A stretch of DNA of 64,000 nucleotides from Lumbricus terrestris (GCA_949752735.1 OX457039.1:42988199-43052198), one strand, 5' to 3'; positions 1 to 12,447 are shown, numbered from the stretch's first letter. Made by a program: numbers and translations. Notes: generated by a model not told the origin, from the letters alone.

Positions 1-317
1 GTGAAGCAAGAACAGCAGACTGTGTACTGTGTAGCCTATACAGTGAAGTGATGCTTGGGTTGTATAACGTGTAGCCTATAGAGAAGTAGGCCTGCGTGAG
101 TAGCCTATAATAAGAACAGGTGCGGCAAGTCATATAAGGAGAGGTAAGGAAACCTAAGGTTAATTAAAGGAGCCAATCAGCCATCAGTACAGTTTATATT
201 CTAGAAGATCACTTGGCTGAGGCAACACAAGACAACTTTAACAGTATATAATTATGTATACACGTAGGCCTACGTATGTATATTTGTGCGTAGGCCCAAG
301 TATGCATGTTTTGCATA
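1..317. other. AT-rich intergenic sequence
   Basis: No coding or RNA feature is recognisable. The short motif tagcctata recurs several times in the first 120 bases. Related TAGGCC/TAGCCTA words are scattered over the whole window. Confidence 0.5.
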
Positions 318-720
318 AATGTATGTATGTATGTATGTATGTATGTATGTATGTATGTATGTATGTATGTATGTATGTATGTATGTATGTATGTATGTAT
401 GTATGTATGTATGTATGTATGTATGTATGTATGTATGTATGTATGTATGTATGTTTGTATGTATGTATGTATGTATTTTGGTATGTATGTATGTGTGAAT
501 GTATGTATGTATGTATGTATGTATGTATGTATGTATGTGTGTATGTATGTATGTTTGTATGCATGCATGCACGCATGCACGCACGCACGTACGTATGTAT
601 GTATATGTATGTATATATGTACGTCTTTACGTACGTGCATGTATGTATGTATGTATGTATGTATGTATGTATGTATGTATGTATGTATATGTATTATATA
701 TGTACGTCTGTACGTACGTG
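318..720. repeat. (TATG)n microsatellite array
   Basis: Tetranucleotide TATG repeat with scattered single-base variants. A GCAT/GCAC-rich core near 559-590 and a gtacgt-containing tail interrupt it. A 4-base unit read in three frames gives long open frames on both strands (MYVC and IHTY repeats), which are artefacts and not genes. Confidence 0.97.
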
Positions 721-2130
721 CAAAACTGCTTGTACCTGTACTTGTATAGCGCCTATTCCATGGCACTCTCCAAAGGTGCCACGGCGAGCTATTAATTTGA
801 CACGCCTCAGCGAACTTCGACGCACTGCATGGAAGGTGTTAAAGGGCGACTCTTCAAGATGAACATCAGAAGAAACTCGATTAGCCTAGAAAGTGCAACT
901 CGCCAGGGAACGAAGAACGACGAACTGATGAACTGACGAAACCTTGTCAGACGCTTGAGATGACATCAGACACTGAAATCTCAACGTGTCAACTTTGTGC
1001 TGTTTATGAAGTAGTCTAGTCTGAACTTAATGTTTCAATAAACCGCTTTAGAAGAAGTTAATTGCCTTTTATGTTTTCGTAGTAGGCTATATATGCAGTC
1101 ATTTCATATCAGCTTACCCTACATGGTTTCTGCAATTGAACATATAGGCCTATAGCAATAATCCATTTGAAGTGTCATTCATGCATAGTTGATTTAAATT
1201 CACAGTTGACTGAATTCATTTAGCGCCTAAATATAAGACTCCGATCATCTGCGTAGGTCCATACCTACTTATGAATTTTTCAGCAGATGAATGTCGTCTC
1301 CATGTGGTTGCGATTTGTGAGATTTGACCAAATGTTATCTTCTCCGATCACCCATCTTTTCTGCTCCTGCATTGAGTCCTGCTTCATGCGTAGCCTACGC
1401 CCGTGAGTTCGTGTTTGTAGAATCCGCCTAAATGTTCGACTTCTAAACTGCATCTACAGTAACTAGATCTAGGCCCTAAATTATGGCTCAAACAAAAGTA
1501 GACTATACCGGAGTTCTATTTTTCTATATTATAATAATAAAAGGCCTCCAGACTAGTTTATATATTCAGAAAGGCCTACTGTGCTGTCACCGAAACCCCA
1601 AGCACTACTTTAACATGTGCACATGTCTTCATAAATCACTGCAATGGCTGAAGTCCAAAGATATAGGCCTACTGATAGAACAGAATTATAATTTCATTAT
1701 GTCACTGACCTATGTATCGCAGTTCAACCGGTCCAGCCCTGCTATAAGTTCTATCTCCGTCAGCTATTTACAAATTACAATCCAACCAATTCGCTCAGCC
1801 AGCTCCTTACCTCTTCCCCTGTAGCCTATAGCACATCGTTCTTGCACAACCACCTCACTAAAAATTGCAAGAGGCTCCTTAGCCATAGCTGTTTCACCTC
1901 TACGGAATATATTTTGGCCAGAGTATCGAAAATCATTTGAGCGTTCCTCCGAACGAGACAAATGTGCACACCTCTTGCCATCCATGGCATCTCTCCACAT
2001 GTTTTCATCTCAACCTGAAGCACTTTCGTCATAATCTTGATGTATCCTCTTCCTCTTGCCGCCGCCTTAACTCTTTCAGTTCTATAAACGCCATCCAGCT
2101 TAATTAGTCGTCTGTCTGCCACCGTGCCCG
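721..2130. other. gene-free stretch
   Basis: Mixed AT-rich sequence. I find no conserved protein, RNA gene or transposon end. Open frames are short and low-information. Confidence 0.4.
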
Positions 2131-2138
2131 CTTATATT

Positions 2139-2582
2139 CATGGGCGGAGTTTGACTTTCGTTTTTGAAGGGGCTAAATTTTTTGGAGGCTGAGACTCGGT
2201 CCAGAACGAGCGACAAATATTTTCTCGGCCCAAAAAAGTTGATGACTTTTTTTAGTCCTCGGGCTGAAATCTGGCCGAAAATACTAATTTTCCCGGACAA
2301 AAATAAGTTGATGACCTTTTTTTAGTCCTCGGGCTGAAATCTCGCCGAAAATACTAATTTTCCCGGCCAAAAATAAGTTGATGACCTTTTAAAGTCATTC
2401 GGAAGTTCCGGGTTCGTGAATGAACGGAAAACCATTTTCCCCGAAGAAATTTCTGAGTCTGCGCCTTCTTGGGGGGGGGGGGGTGTCTAAGCCCGAGAAA
2501 AGATACCATTTACATGGTTAAAAAATGAATCTGGGTCTTCTTGGGAGCTTAGCCCCCTAACCCCTGATAAGCTCCGCCAATG
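2139..2582. mobile_element. non-autonomous hAT-like element, family 1
   Basis: The 444-bp element has imperfect terminal inverted repeats: catgggcggagtt on the left, and aagctccgccaatg on the right, which reads cattggcggagctt in complement. It is flanked by 8-bp direct repeats cttatatt (2131-2138) and cttataat (2583-2590), one mismatch apart. An 8-bp duplication is the hAT hallmark. The interior carries about three degenerate copies of a roughly 70-bp unit (aagttgatgac followed by gtcctcgggctgaaatct) and a G-run near 2471. There is no transposase. Related copies lie at 8294-8417 (partial) and 22957-23257. Confidence 0.7.
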
Positions 2583-3060
2583 CTTATAATCCCTTTGAAT
2601 CTTGATCATGCTTGGAACCGATCCTGACCATATAATATACCTATCGATTTTCTTGTCGCTAAACGCCTGTGAATAAACTGATTTTCACGACATCGCTTCT
2701 TGGGCTCTGTATACAGAAGTCTCGAGATCGCCACAGAAAGCCGTCTGGACTGTGTGCTTAAAACTGCATCGGTCAGTTTTCGGTCAGTTTGCTCTATGAT
2801 CATCATTGCTGTCCAGGTTATAGGACAGCTAAAGAAAGAAATATGGAAAGAGGGAATGCGAAGGGAAAAGAGGAAAGGAAGGGGAAGGCAGTTGATTCGA
2901 ATGCAGCCAACGACTCCTGCAGATGGATGGATGATGGGGCGATGAGTGGAGGACGTCTCTTCGGGTAATCCTCTGACATTCCTCAGTGAAACAGCTATGG
3001 AAAAAAGCCCACAAAGCACTAACCAAGTCCCACTGAACGAAAGGGAGAAGCAGGCATACA
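2583..3060. other. gene-free stretch with a possible LINE/SINE tail
   Basis: The segment near 2667-2725 (gcctgtgaataaactg and onward to the ctgtatacag word) resembles 21493-21550, downstream of a LINE 3' end. It is probably a decayed retroelement tail. Nothing else is recognisable. Confidence 0.35.
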
Positions 3061-3155
3061 GATAGACAGACAGACAGACAGAGCGAGAGAGACACACAGA
3101 CAGAGACACAGACATAGACAGAAATACAGAGACAGAGATGAAGAGAACACAAAAG

Positions 3156-3190
<35 letters not shown>
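3061..3190. repeat. (CAGA)n / GA-rich microsatellite
   Basis: Two CAGA-type tracts (about 3061-3113 and 3158-3190) are separated by gacaga and gagaca variants. Confidence 0.9.
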
Positions 3191-3418
3191 TGCGTATAGG
3201 CTACGGAAATAATTGAATTCTACAGATCAGCTCGGTCTAAGTTATTGCCACATTACAGGATCCTGAATGGCACCCAGAGACACTATCTATAGCATGAACG
3301 CATACATGTATACGCTGCTATAAGACTTGCACAGTGCACACACTATAACTGTGCACAGTGCACACTGACATGGAATAAAAAAGCAGCAAATATCACACAC
3401 ACGCGAGCAAGCGAGCAC

Positions 3419-3598
<180 letters not shown>

Positions 3599-3872
3599 AC
3601 GCGTGACGCTCGCACATACACGATGATAGGCAAGTCATCCTTAGATCCAGCGATTTGTATGTAAATTTCTAGATCAGGCAGTAAATCCATTAAGCGGCTA
3701 ACCCCAACCCAACCCCCCGTTTCGGCTTAGAAATAATTGATCAGAGCCATAAATTCCATGGGGCATAATTGAAGCGTTGTAGGGTTTGATGCCACTCGCT
3801 TCTGGACTAAAGCATTCCCTCGCATAGAACCGCTGCATACCGATTCCTTATACCGGATTGTTGGAAGACATG

Positions 3873-5316
3873 CAGTGCCGGCGCTAGGGTACCCGAGGCC
3901 CCCCGAAAAAAAACTTGGGGCCCCCATACCTTGAGCTGTCATCTCAGTAAAAATTTTCATAATGTAAGTGCTGAAAGACATGGTGTAAGACTTCAATAAA
4001 TGTATCCCAATTATTAAATTTTTGGAATTTCCATGCTGTAATGGTAGAATTTTGACCTGTCATCTTTACAAAAATTGCTCATTTTTCAATGCTGTTAGTC
4101 GTGGTTTAGGACTTCAGAGTTTGCCCTCTCCATTGTTTAAATTTGTCCGATTTGCCAACTGTAATGGTAGCATTTAAAGGCTGTCATCTTAACAAAATTG
4201 ATCATTATTGATGGGCAGTGGATGATACTTATGAAATATTTCTGAAATAGTGGGGATACAAGGATTCCGTCCCAACCATAAATTGTGGGGCCGTGCCCCT
4301 GTCCACACCCCAAGTCTCCTCTTTGGTTGAAGGACAATGCTCTATTAGTTTGAGTAATATTATTTTGTATGATTTGCGTTAAAACATAATTCGGTGCGTG
4401 ATATCAGGAATGAACAGTCATGAAAGGTATAATTACCAGCTACATTTGAGGCCCCTTGCAAACTTGAGATCAGACACATACCAAGGACATCTGGGACTCT
4501 ACACAGGCTTTAATGTTTGGGTCTCACGCATGTTTTATTTGGAGGCCTCATCCAATTAGCAATTAGAATCAGTTACAATTTATAAACATTGTGTTTGAGA
4601 AAGTGGACGAAATTGCCTGAGTAAGTTTAAATGGCTTTAAACTTACGCCAATAATTGGTACGATATTTGCATTAGGTCTGCTATGGCAGTGCCATGTGGT
4701 TAGTTGAGGCATGCACCAGACCGGATCTGTACAGTCACAAATAGGCATAGGCCTAATGACCAGCTAAATTTGGGGGCCCCTTTTCAAACTCTAAAGGCTT
4801 TATACTTACGCCCAAAATCAGTATGATATTTGCATTAGATCTGCTATGGCAGTGCCATGTGGTTAGTTGAGGCATGCACCAGACCGGATCTGTACAGTCA
4901 CAAATAGGCATAGGCCTAATGACCAGCTAAATTTGGGGGCCCCTTTTCAAACTCTAAAGGCTTTATACTTACGCCCAAAATCAGTATGATATTTGCATTA
5001 GATCTGCTATGGCAGTGCCGTATGGTTAGTTGAGGCATGCACCAGACCGGATCTGTACAGTCACAAATATAGGCATAGTGACCAGCTAAATTTGGGGGCC
5101 CCCTTTCAAACTCTAAAGGCTTTATATTTGCGCACAAAATCAGTATGATATTTGCATTAGATCTGCTATGGCAGTGCCGTATGGTTAGTTGAGGCATGCA
5201 CCAGACTGGATCTGTACAGTCACAAATAGGCATAATGACCAGCTAAATTTGGGGGCCCCTTCAAACTCGGGGCGCCCCCCGGCCGGGGGGTACAGGGGGT
5301 GCTAGCGCCGGCACTG
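3873..5316. mobile_element. non-autonomous hAT element with internal tandem repeats
   Basis: The 1,444-bp element ends in a 15-bp perfect terminal inverted repeat cagtgccggcgctag. It is bounded by a perfect 8-bp direct repeat aagacatg (3865-3872 and 5317-5324), diagnostic of hAT insertion. No transposase frame is present, so it would need a partner to move. About 650 bp of the interior is a minisatellite (separate entry). The G/C-rich ends (ggggcccc words) contrast with the AT-rich middle. The perfect target duplication argues for a fairly young insertion. Confidence 0.85.
4610..5265. repeat. ~163-bp tandem repeat inside the hAT element
   Basis: Four copies can be anchored on the word ctatggcag at about 4681, 4844, 5007 and 5165, giving periods of 163, 163 and 158 bp. 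Each copy carries ggttagttgaggcatgcacc and a gggggcccc block. The last copy is the shortest. Confidence 0.9.
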
Positions 5317-5494
5317 AAGACATGCACTCATAGTCTTAAAGGGAGGAGAATAAATATAGCTGGTCTAGGACATTAACCTTCAGGACAAACCCCCAGGAGA
5401 ACCCTGCCCCGGACAAAACCTGTACAAACCCAAGGGTATGGAAAAAACTTCGGGTAGAATATGAATTGCGAAGAAGCTTTGGAATGAAAGGCGG

Positions 5495-5860
5495 TCGTAT
5501 GCAATTAGGATTGATGAAAATATTCTTGCTCAAATGGAAGTTGGATTGATGAAAATATTCTTGCTTAAATTGGAGCTGGATTGATGAAAATACTCTTGAT
5601 TACATTGGAGCTAGTTTGATGAAAATGCTCTTGCTCAAATTGGAACTGGAATGATAAATATATTTGTTATTTAAATAGAAGTTGGATTGATAAAACTATT
5701 TTTGCTATTCAAATAGACACTGGACTGATGAAACTAATGAATTTTCGCCTGAATAGAAGCTTGATTTGTGAAAAATAATTGTTATATAAATAGAAGTCGG
5801 ATTGATATAAACAATTATTGTTGCTAGGAGCTGGATGCCTGGATTGACTAAACGCGTTTC
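5495..5860. repeat. degenerate ~35-bp tandem repeat
   Basis: The word ggattgatgaaaat recurs about every 35 bp (near 5508, 5543, 5578 and so on), followed by cttgctcaaattggag variants. Roughly ten copies become increasingly diverged to the right. Confidence 0.75.
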
Positions 5861-5879
5861 ATCAATTAACTATACAGAA

Positions 5880-7250
5880 TAGCTATTTGCGCAGAGGAGG
5901 GGAATTTGTCCGTTTTTTGTCCCAGTCTAAATGGGGGTTGTCCGGGGATTTTGTGGGGGCGGGGGGTTTGTCCGGCGGTTTGTCCGGGAGGGTCGGGTAA
6001 TATCTGTTGCCCAAATAATATGACATTTGTAATCCTCTCTTTCTTACGGCGGCAAGACAAGGATGACCTAGATTGGGGCTCTATAGAAGCCATGCATAGG
6101 CCTAGATCTTCTCAAGCTGCAGCAACTAAAAGCCAGGAACGAGGATCGAAAGGAATCTGTTCAGATATCTGAGACAAACGAAGGCTGTGCTCGAGAGCCT
6201 GTATGCATGCTATGCATCTTTCAATAATGCATTGCATGAAACAAACGATCTCGTCGTGGAAATAGTTGCGCAACATAATCGTTCGAATTATGCGAAGGCG
6301 CCATTAACTAAACTTAATAAACGAAACGAAGGGTTTCTGCTACCATTGCAAGTAAATAAGTAAGTGTCCGCCACCATGTAGAGCAAACAACACAACGTAG
6401 CGGCCTACACTTAAATATGTGAATGGCAGGCCACCAGTGAAATCTCATCGGGTTCATCTCGCCGGTCATTGAACACAATGTGTACACTTTGCACGTCTCC
6501 TTTGCTCCTGTCTATAGAAGACTACACAAGCTTATATCTTGTATGCTAACCTCTGCAAATCGTGTGTTTATTCCGTTTCTTCTTTCATCCATGCATCCGT
6601 TGGGATCTGTAGAGAATAATAGTTTCCGTTTAACGCCACTGCATGCATGTGTGATAAAAGAGATCAGTAGCGTTGCCCTACTCCTCTATCCAGGCTTGGG
6701 ACTGGCAATGCCAGAGTGCGAGCCGTCGAACTCTGTGCGTGCATCCCGCTGGTCATTTTGTTGACCATTAGTGACCGTGATTAAAGAGACTTAGGTCGTA
6801 AAACTTTCCAAGACGAAGATCCCGGTTCGGTCCAGGGAATAGGGGAGATCTATAGGTGGTAAACAGCTGCGTATTGTGACTCCTCCACCACTCCCCTCCC
6901 TTCTTCCTAAGTCTCCCATTATACTCCTACTCCTACTCTTCCGCCTCTGTCGCTTGCTCATCTTCTCGGCTACCTGCAGTGCCTATATGATAAGTGTCTA
7001 GACTACATATAGGACGCACTGCAGCCTCCACTGCATGGTTCAACTTAACTGCTTGATACAAAGATATTGATCGTTTACCACATAGGTTTCAACATAATGC
7101 TCTATTATAGCAGCCGACATCCACATTAGGCCCACAAGCCTCGCGTTATAAAACAGCAAACAAACGTAATTGACAATAGCCTATAATAATCAAATATTGC
7201 AAAACAAAAGCAGAACTTTACAGTATAGAAGACAGAATCATTATAGAAAT
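5880..7250. other. gene-free stretch with one dispersed-repeat fragment
   Basis: No convincing gene. The part near 6685-6725 (tccaggcttgggactggc and following) is an inverted relative of the repeat at 20550-20650 and 46805-46917. The rest is unrecognised. Confidence 0.45.
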
Positions 7251-7257
7251 AAAACAA

Positions 7258-7352
7258 GTATCTCTTCCAGGCAAGTTCCAGCGCTTGTCGATTACCGTCC
7301 AGCGCTTTAATGCCGTGGCCTTCCGCGGTTCTTTTGTCAAACCAGATTTTGT
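7258..7352 (+). pseudogene. non-LTR retrotransposon 3' end fragment (family A)
   Basis: Translation reads LPGKFQRLSITVQRFNAVAF, then RGSFVKPDFVE and stop codons. It aligns by eye with the C-terminus of the ORF at 8829-9190 (FQSISITIQRYNAVAFQGT), a motif I recognise as the carboxy end of an invertebrate non-LTR retrotransposon polyprotein. Only about 30 codons survive, as expected of 5' truncation. The stop runs straight into a (TAA)n tract, apparently the element's 3' tail. Confidence 0.6.
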
Positions 7353-7355
7353 TGA

Positions 7356-7376
7356 ATAATAATAATAATAATAGGC

Positions 7377-7453
<77 letters not shown>
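7356..7453. repeat. (TAA)n microsatellite, probable retrotransposon tail
   Basis: About 30 TAA units with one aggc interruption near 7373. It directly follows the truncated family A 3' end. Confidence 0.95.
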
Positions 7454-7775
7454 GTAAAGAAAGCAATATTATATGTAATTGTCCTACATAATAGCCTACA
7501 CGAATTATTGTCGTCGTCATCATCATGTTCCTGTGTAATGTGTGTATAGGCCTACATCGTCATTAGGCCTATGTATTCTGCAACATCAACTCGTCTCAGA
7601 ATGCGATGACTCGTGCAGTCACTAAAACCTCAAACACCTTTGTATGTATACATAAAACAATGGAAAATGATATTATGCATTTCTTTTGCATTTTTGCATT
7701 TGGATTTTTATTTGCATTAGCCTATGTTATTTCATTTACCTAAATTCTATAATTCGTGCGCTCATTGTTTAGTTC

Positions 7776-8135
7776 ATCCAGGACCGTTCCAATGTGACAG
7801 CTGCTCTTAAAGTTTATAACGATATTATTATCTTGGCACTTGATTCTGGCTTGATCACTGCCTTCCTTTTGCTCGACTTAAGTTCTGCTTTTGACTGTGT
7901 CGATCATTCCATTCTCCTTAAAGTCCTTGAATTGCAATTTGGTATCGCTTCCCCTGCTTTTCTCTGGATTGCAAATTTCTTAACAAATGGGACAAACACC
8001 TCCAAGTGCTTCAACATTCGTTGGCACAAACACCTCCAAGCGCTTAAACATTCTCTTTGGTGTCCCTCAAGGCTCCATTCCTGGTCCACTTTTATTTATC
8101 CTCTACACCTCCAATTTTTTTTGTCATTCGTGGGT
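7776..8135 (+). pseudogene. LINE reverse transcriptase fragment (family B)
   Basis: The frame reads TAALKVYNDIIILALDSG, then LLDLSSAFDCVDHSILLKVL. This is the canonical RT motif block of CR1/L2/Jockey-type LINEs, in which LSSAFDCVDH is the metal-binding A-box region. About 60 codons later the frame shifts. The next RT signature, GVPQGSIPGPLLFILYTSNF, is in a different frame at about 8058-8120. Near 7990-8045 the word cacctccaagcgctt is repeated, a local duplication that helps explain the break. The fragment lacks the endonuclease and most of the RT and cannot be functional. Its C-terminal end resumes at about 8430 after interposed repeats. Confidence 0.85.
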
Positions 8136-8147
8136 TTCGCGTGGGGG

Positions 8148-8293
8148 CATAGGCGCAACCACCCTATGGGACCCACGGGACGAGTCCCCCAACTTTTGAG
8201 TGGTCCCCTAACTTTATTATTATGGTCCCCCCAACTTTTAGGACGTGATTCATTATGGTCCCCCCCAACTTTTAGGACGTGATTGCACCTATG
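8148..8293. mobile_element. 146-bp MITE with 8-bp target duplication (nested)
   Basis: Terminal inverted repeats are cataggcgcaacc and gattgcacctatg, matching at 11 of 13 positions after complementing. A perfect 8-bp direct repeat cgtggggg flanks it (8140-8147, 8294-8301). The interior has two copies of tggtccccccaacttttag. Size and duplication length fit a hAT-type MITE. Sequence to its right belongs to family 1, so it appears nested. Confidence 0.7.
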
Positions 8294-8417
8294 CGTGGGG
8301 GGCTAAGCCTGAGAAAAGATACCATTTACACGGTGACAAAAAAGACTCTGGGTCTTCTTGGGGGGGGGGGGGGGGGGCTTACCTAGCCCCTGATAAACTC
8401 CGTCTATGCTTCCCATT
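8294..8417. mobile_element. partial copy of hAT-like family 1
   Basis: The blocks gagaaaagataccattta, ctgggtcttcttggg and cccctgataaactccg match 2485-2582 in the same order and orientation. The right terminus aactccgtctatg corresponds to the end of the 2139-2582 element. Its left terminus is not recognisable. Confidence 0.65.
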
Positions 8418-8429
8418 CAGGAACGTAGG

Positions 8430-8730
8430 CCTATAACTTTTAAAATCTGTCTTCTGATGTAGCCTACCGAGTCCACACTAATTCATCTCCTTATGTGTCC
8501 TCACTTGTAACGCTATGTTCATCTCTCCAATCCAGACGAGGACTACATCTTCATCTCAAGGTGAATTGTAGTCACACGTTCAGATCGGAAATTTGGAAAC
8601 CGTGCATTTGCCCTATCCGGGCCAACTGAATGGAACAAACTTCCGGACTTTATTCGCAAATCATCTTCTTTATCGTTTTTCAAGAAACATTTGAAGACTT
8701 ATTTGCTTAAGATTCATTATGAGTAGACAT
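8430..8730 (+). pseudogene. LINE C-terminal fragment (family B)
   Basis: The frame ends NRAFALSGPTEWNKLPDFIR, then KSSSLSFFKKHLKTYLLKIHYE and a stop. GPTEWNKLP with a K-x(2)-LKTYL tail is the usual last segment of CR1/L2-like ORF2 proteins. It is presumably the 3' remainder of the copy whose RT lies at 7776-8135, with the middle deleted and MITE sequence inserted between. Confidence 0.7.
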
Positions 8731-8828
8731 TCCTGTTACGCTTTCATGCAAGATTCTTTTTGTTTAGGCGCGTTATAATTGACAGTTTAATAATAATAAC
8801 AATGGCAATAATAATAATAATAGCAACG

Positions 8829-9190
8829 GGAGGGCGTTGATTTGGGACGCGACTGTGGTGGACACGGTGGCCGCCTCGTACGTCCACGAGAACGCGATCG
8901 AAGCTGGGAGAGCAGCAGAGAAAGCCGCCACGAGGAAAATTTCAAAGTACTTAGACCTTCAGAAAACATACATCTTCGTCCCCTTAGCCGTGGAAACAAT
9001 GGGGCCAATCAACAACGAGGGCCTCGCCTTTGTGTCCGATATTGGACGCCGGCTTTCGAAATTATCTGGAGATATACGTGAAACGGGTTTTCTTTTCCAA
9101 AGCATTTCAATCACTATCCAGCGCTACAACGCCGTTGCCTTCCAGGGCACCTTGTCTGGATTTCCCGGGGCCATGGACCGGCCACCCTAA
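8829..9190 (+). pseudogene. non-LTR retrotransposon C-terminal fragment (family A)
   Basis: About 115 codons are open, beginning GRALIWDATVVDTVAASYVH and ending FQSISITIQRYNAVAFQGT. The pattern WD-x-T-x(2)-DT, then FVPLAVETMG and GDIRETGFLFQ, is one I recognise from the carboxy-terminal region of multi-copy invertebrate reverse-transcriptase ORFs. Upstream parts are missing (5' truncation). A (TAA)n tract starts about 40 bp after the stop and is probably its tail. The frame is undamaged over its length, so this insertion may be younger than the family B copy next to it. Confidence 0.75.
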
Positions 9191-9230
9191 ACAAACTAAA
9201 ATTTATATGTAAAAACTAAATCGTAACTGT

Positions 9231-9579
<349 letters not shown>

Positions 9580-9589
9580 TTAGGGAAAT

Positions 9590-10061
9590 TGAGTGTTTTT
9601 TGTTTCATTCGCTAGATGGAACCACAAAATCAAATAACGCCACATAGGCTAAATCACATAGACGAGGCAGTATATAGAGGCTACAATCACGCATGTAGGC
9701 TATCTTAAGACAATTTTATTATATACAATGCGTAGGTTTATATATATATATACATAAAATATAGGTAGGATTACAGGCCTATATATATACAAGACAATAG
9801 CAATAGCCATAAATAGTCACATTGTTTATTGCTTCAAGTAACAATAGCATTAAATTTTATTTTGACATCCAATGCATATAATTGGAGCTAACCTTACTAC
9901 GGGACTAAAGACGTATATAGTATATACTGTACCGACGTCAGGGTTACCCATTGCAAGTACAAGTGAAAGAAACAGCAACACGTTGTGCAAAATTATATGT
10001 TAACACCAGAAAGTAATAATGTCTTGACCTGCTCATTAAATTCCATAATAAGGCCATAAGG

Positions 10062-10096
<35 letters not shown>

Positions 10097-10253
10097 ATTA
10101 TATGCAATATAACCTAACTATATTTATATCCCTATTGACTTCGATCACTTATATAATATATTCTTCATCAAATATGTGTATTTCTACATTTTATTTCACA
10201 GATAATTTATAATGGTATCATTATATTCCAGTATTTTAATGCATATATGTAGG

Positions 10254-10287
<34 letters not shown>

Positions 10288-10745
10288 GGCCTATATATAT
10301 ATATACATTTACTTTAAAACGGAGTACATCATAATAATTATTTCAAATAATAATTATAATTAATCAAATGCCAAGTAATATTATATTTATAACATTTTAA
10401 TATGATAAAGGAAACATTTAGGCTTACTCAATAAAGATCATTTATTTTAGTATGCATTATGCATAATTTATACATATAGGCATGTATGTATATGTGTGAG
10501 TATATTTACGTAGTTCCATTTTTTCAGTACATATACTTGAGTGAAATATCTTTAATTTGACGCATAAAGTATAAATAAATTCCAAAAATTGGCGGAGTTA
10601 TATGCATTCAAATTTGGTTCATTTATGCTGGATCACCCTGTATATGCTATCTAAAATATAAAAAATATTTGCTTTGTACTATGTTCAAAATAGAAAAATA
10701 TAATATGCTGCAGCACAATGTATATTATGTTGGTACGTCATATAT
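9590..10745. other. AT-rich gene-free stretch
   Basis: Contains several TA tracts (about 10063-10093, 10257-10283 and 10288-10303) and nothing that looks coding. Confidence 0.6.
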
Positions 10746-10750
10746 GCATA

Positions 10751-10794
10751 TATGCATGTATGTATGTATGTATGTATATATGCATGTATGTATG

Positions 10795-10825
<31 letters not shown>

Positions 10826-11117
10826 GTATGCATGTATGCATGTAAGTGTGTTAGTATGTATGTATGTATGTATGTATGTATGTATGTATGTATGTATGTA
10901 TGTATGTATGTATGTATGTATGTATGTATGTATGTATGTATGTATGTATGTATGTCTGTATGTATGTCTGTATGTATGTATGTATGTATGTATGTATGTA
11001 TGTATGTATGCATGCATGTATGTATGTATGTATGTATGTATGTATGTATGTATGTATGTATGTATGTATGTATGTATGTATGTATGTATGTATGTATGTA
11101 TGATTGTATGTATTTAT
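10751..11117. repeat. (TATG)n microsatellite array
   Basis: Around 90 TATG units with variants. Open frames of MYVC/IHTY repeats are artefacts. A gcatgcatg block sits near 11009. Confidence 0.97.
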
Positions 11118-11333
11118 GTATGCATCGTATTCATCTATCGGATTTGTAAAGCGCACACGGTCACACTGATGTGAATCTAACGTACGGATAGTCCGCAGTC
11201 AGGAGATGACCGAAGTGGTGCTGGAAAACCAAAAAGAAAGAGTGACTTTTGAGTCGCCGTTTGAGGGTAGGAATAGCATTTGAAGTACGACGACGGAGTG
11301 GCAATGGATTCCACTCCTTGACGAAGAGGCATG

Positions 11334-11375
<42 letters not shown>

Positions 11376-11539
11376 CTACATACTTCCCATATAATTATTT
11401 ATAATTATTGTATAATATATATGTGTAATAGATATATATAATATATAATTATATATACACACACATATATATGCATATATCATTGACTAAAAATTCACTA
11501 TATTTAAAATGTCTAAAAAATCCAAATGAGACTAGTAGA

Positions 11540-12370
11540 AAGAAGTTTATTGTGTTCCGAAATAAATTAAATCTATTCGAACCTGAGCTGAAAAAAATTA
11601 TTACGCTGAGGAATTTTGTAAGTGTAGTAACAATCTAAAGACTCAAGAGAACATGGAATCTCATTCGCTCTGCAATTGGATTAACGAAAAATGAATCGGT
11701 TGTCAATTCTTTGAGCGCTTATAGGATTAAAAATGAGGATCCTGAAGAAATTGCCAATAAATTTAATATCTACTTCACTGAAATTGCCCAAACTCTGTGA
11801 AAAATATACCTGATCCACTCTCTCCACTTGAGAATTATCTTAACCCTCCTATTACCAACTCTTTTGGGCTTGAAGAAACAACCTCAGAGGAAATTATTAA
11901 ACTGAATCAAACTATTCGTTTATCTCATCGTAAGGAATTTATTATGTGTATCCGTTTGTCGCATCCCTCCATTAATATTATTGCTCAGCCACTTTTTAAA
12001 ATTGTAAGTTGTTCCTTTAACCCAGGTATATTTCCTAATGCTTTAAAAATTGCCAAAGTCTTACCAATTTTTAAAAGAGGTGAAGGAGCGGCGTAGCTAC
12101 CCGTAATTATAGACCGATTCCTGTCCTTCCATATTTTGCTAAAATGTTTGAAAAGTTAATGAACAAAAGACTGAGTAACTTTCTTGAGATGCTAACAATA
12201 TATATATCTACTCAACATGGATTTCAGTCTGGTCGTTCTCCCTCTTTACCATTACTAAATTATTCAGGACAAAATATCCGAAGCAATTGAGAATAACGAA
12301 TTTTCCCTTGGTGTTTTCTTCGACTTGGCCAAGGCTTTTGACAGAGTGAGTCATGAGATTTTACTTTAAA
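11540..12370 (+). pseudogene. decayed LINE with reverse transcriptase remnants
   Basis: Scattered frames keep LINE ORF2 signatures in the right order: KTWNLIRSAIGLTKNES and EEIANKFNIYFTEIAQT upstream (about 11650-11795), PLFKIVSCSFNPGIFPNALK then AKVLPIFKRGE (about 11985-12085), and ISEAIENNEFSLGVFFDLAK followed by AFDRVSHEI (about 12270-12362). The last is the RT A-box region. Several stops and frame changes separate them, so the copy is dead. It stops abruptly near 12370, where Helitron-like sequence begins. The element type resembles Jockey/CR1-like LINEs but subfamily is not resolvable. Confidence 0.8.
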
Positions 12371-12394
12371 AAGCTCGATAGCTGTGTGAGGATG

Positions 12395-12447
12395 AGTGGA
12401 GCGAAAAATCAAAATTTCTCGGGCAACGCCGGGTTACACAATTAGCA
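12395..12447 (+). mobile_element. Helitron-like 3' end, degenerate
   Basis: The segment aaatttctcgggcaacgccg then ggttacacaattag is a decayed relative of the 3' termini at 14630-14662 and 20052-20086. The terminal CTAG has become TTAG. Confidence 0.55.

Noticed and set aside
318..720. Long open frames encoding MYVC, IHTY or similar repeats in the TATG arrays (also at 10751, 27195, 28343, 48184 and 55305)
   Set aside because: A 4-base repeat without stops opens several frames at once. Residue composition is purely that of the microsatellite.
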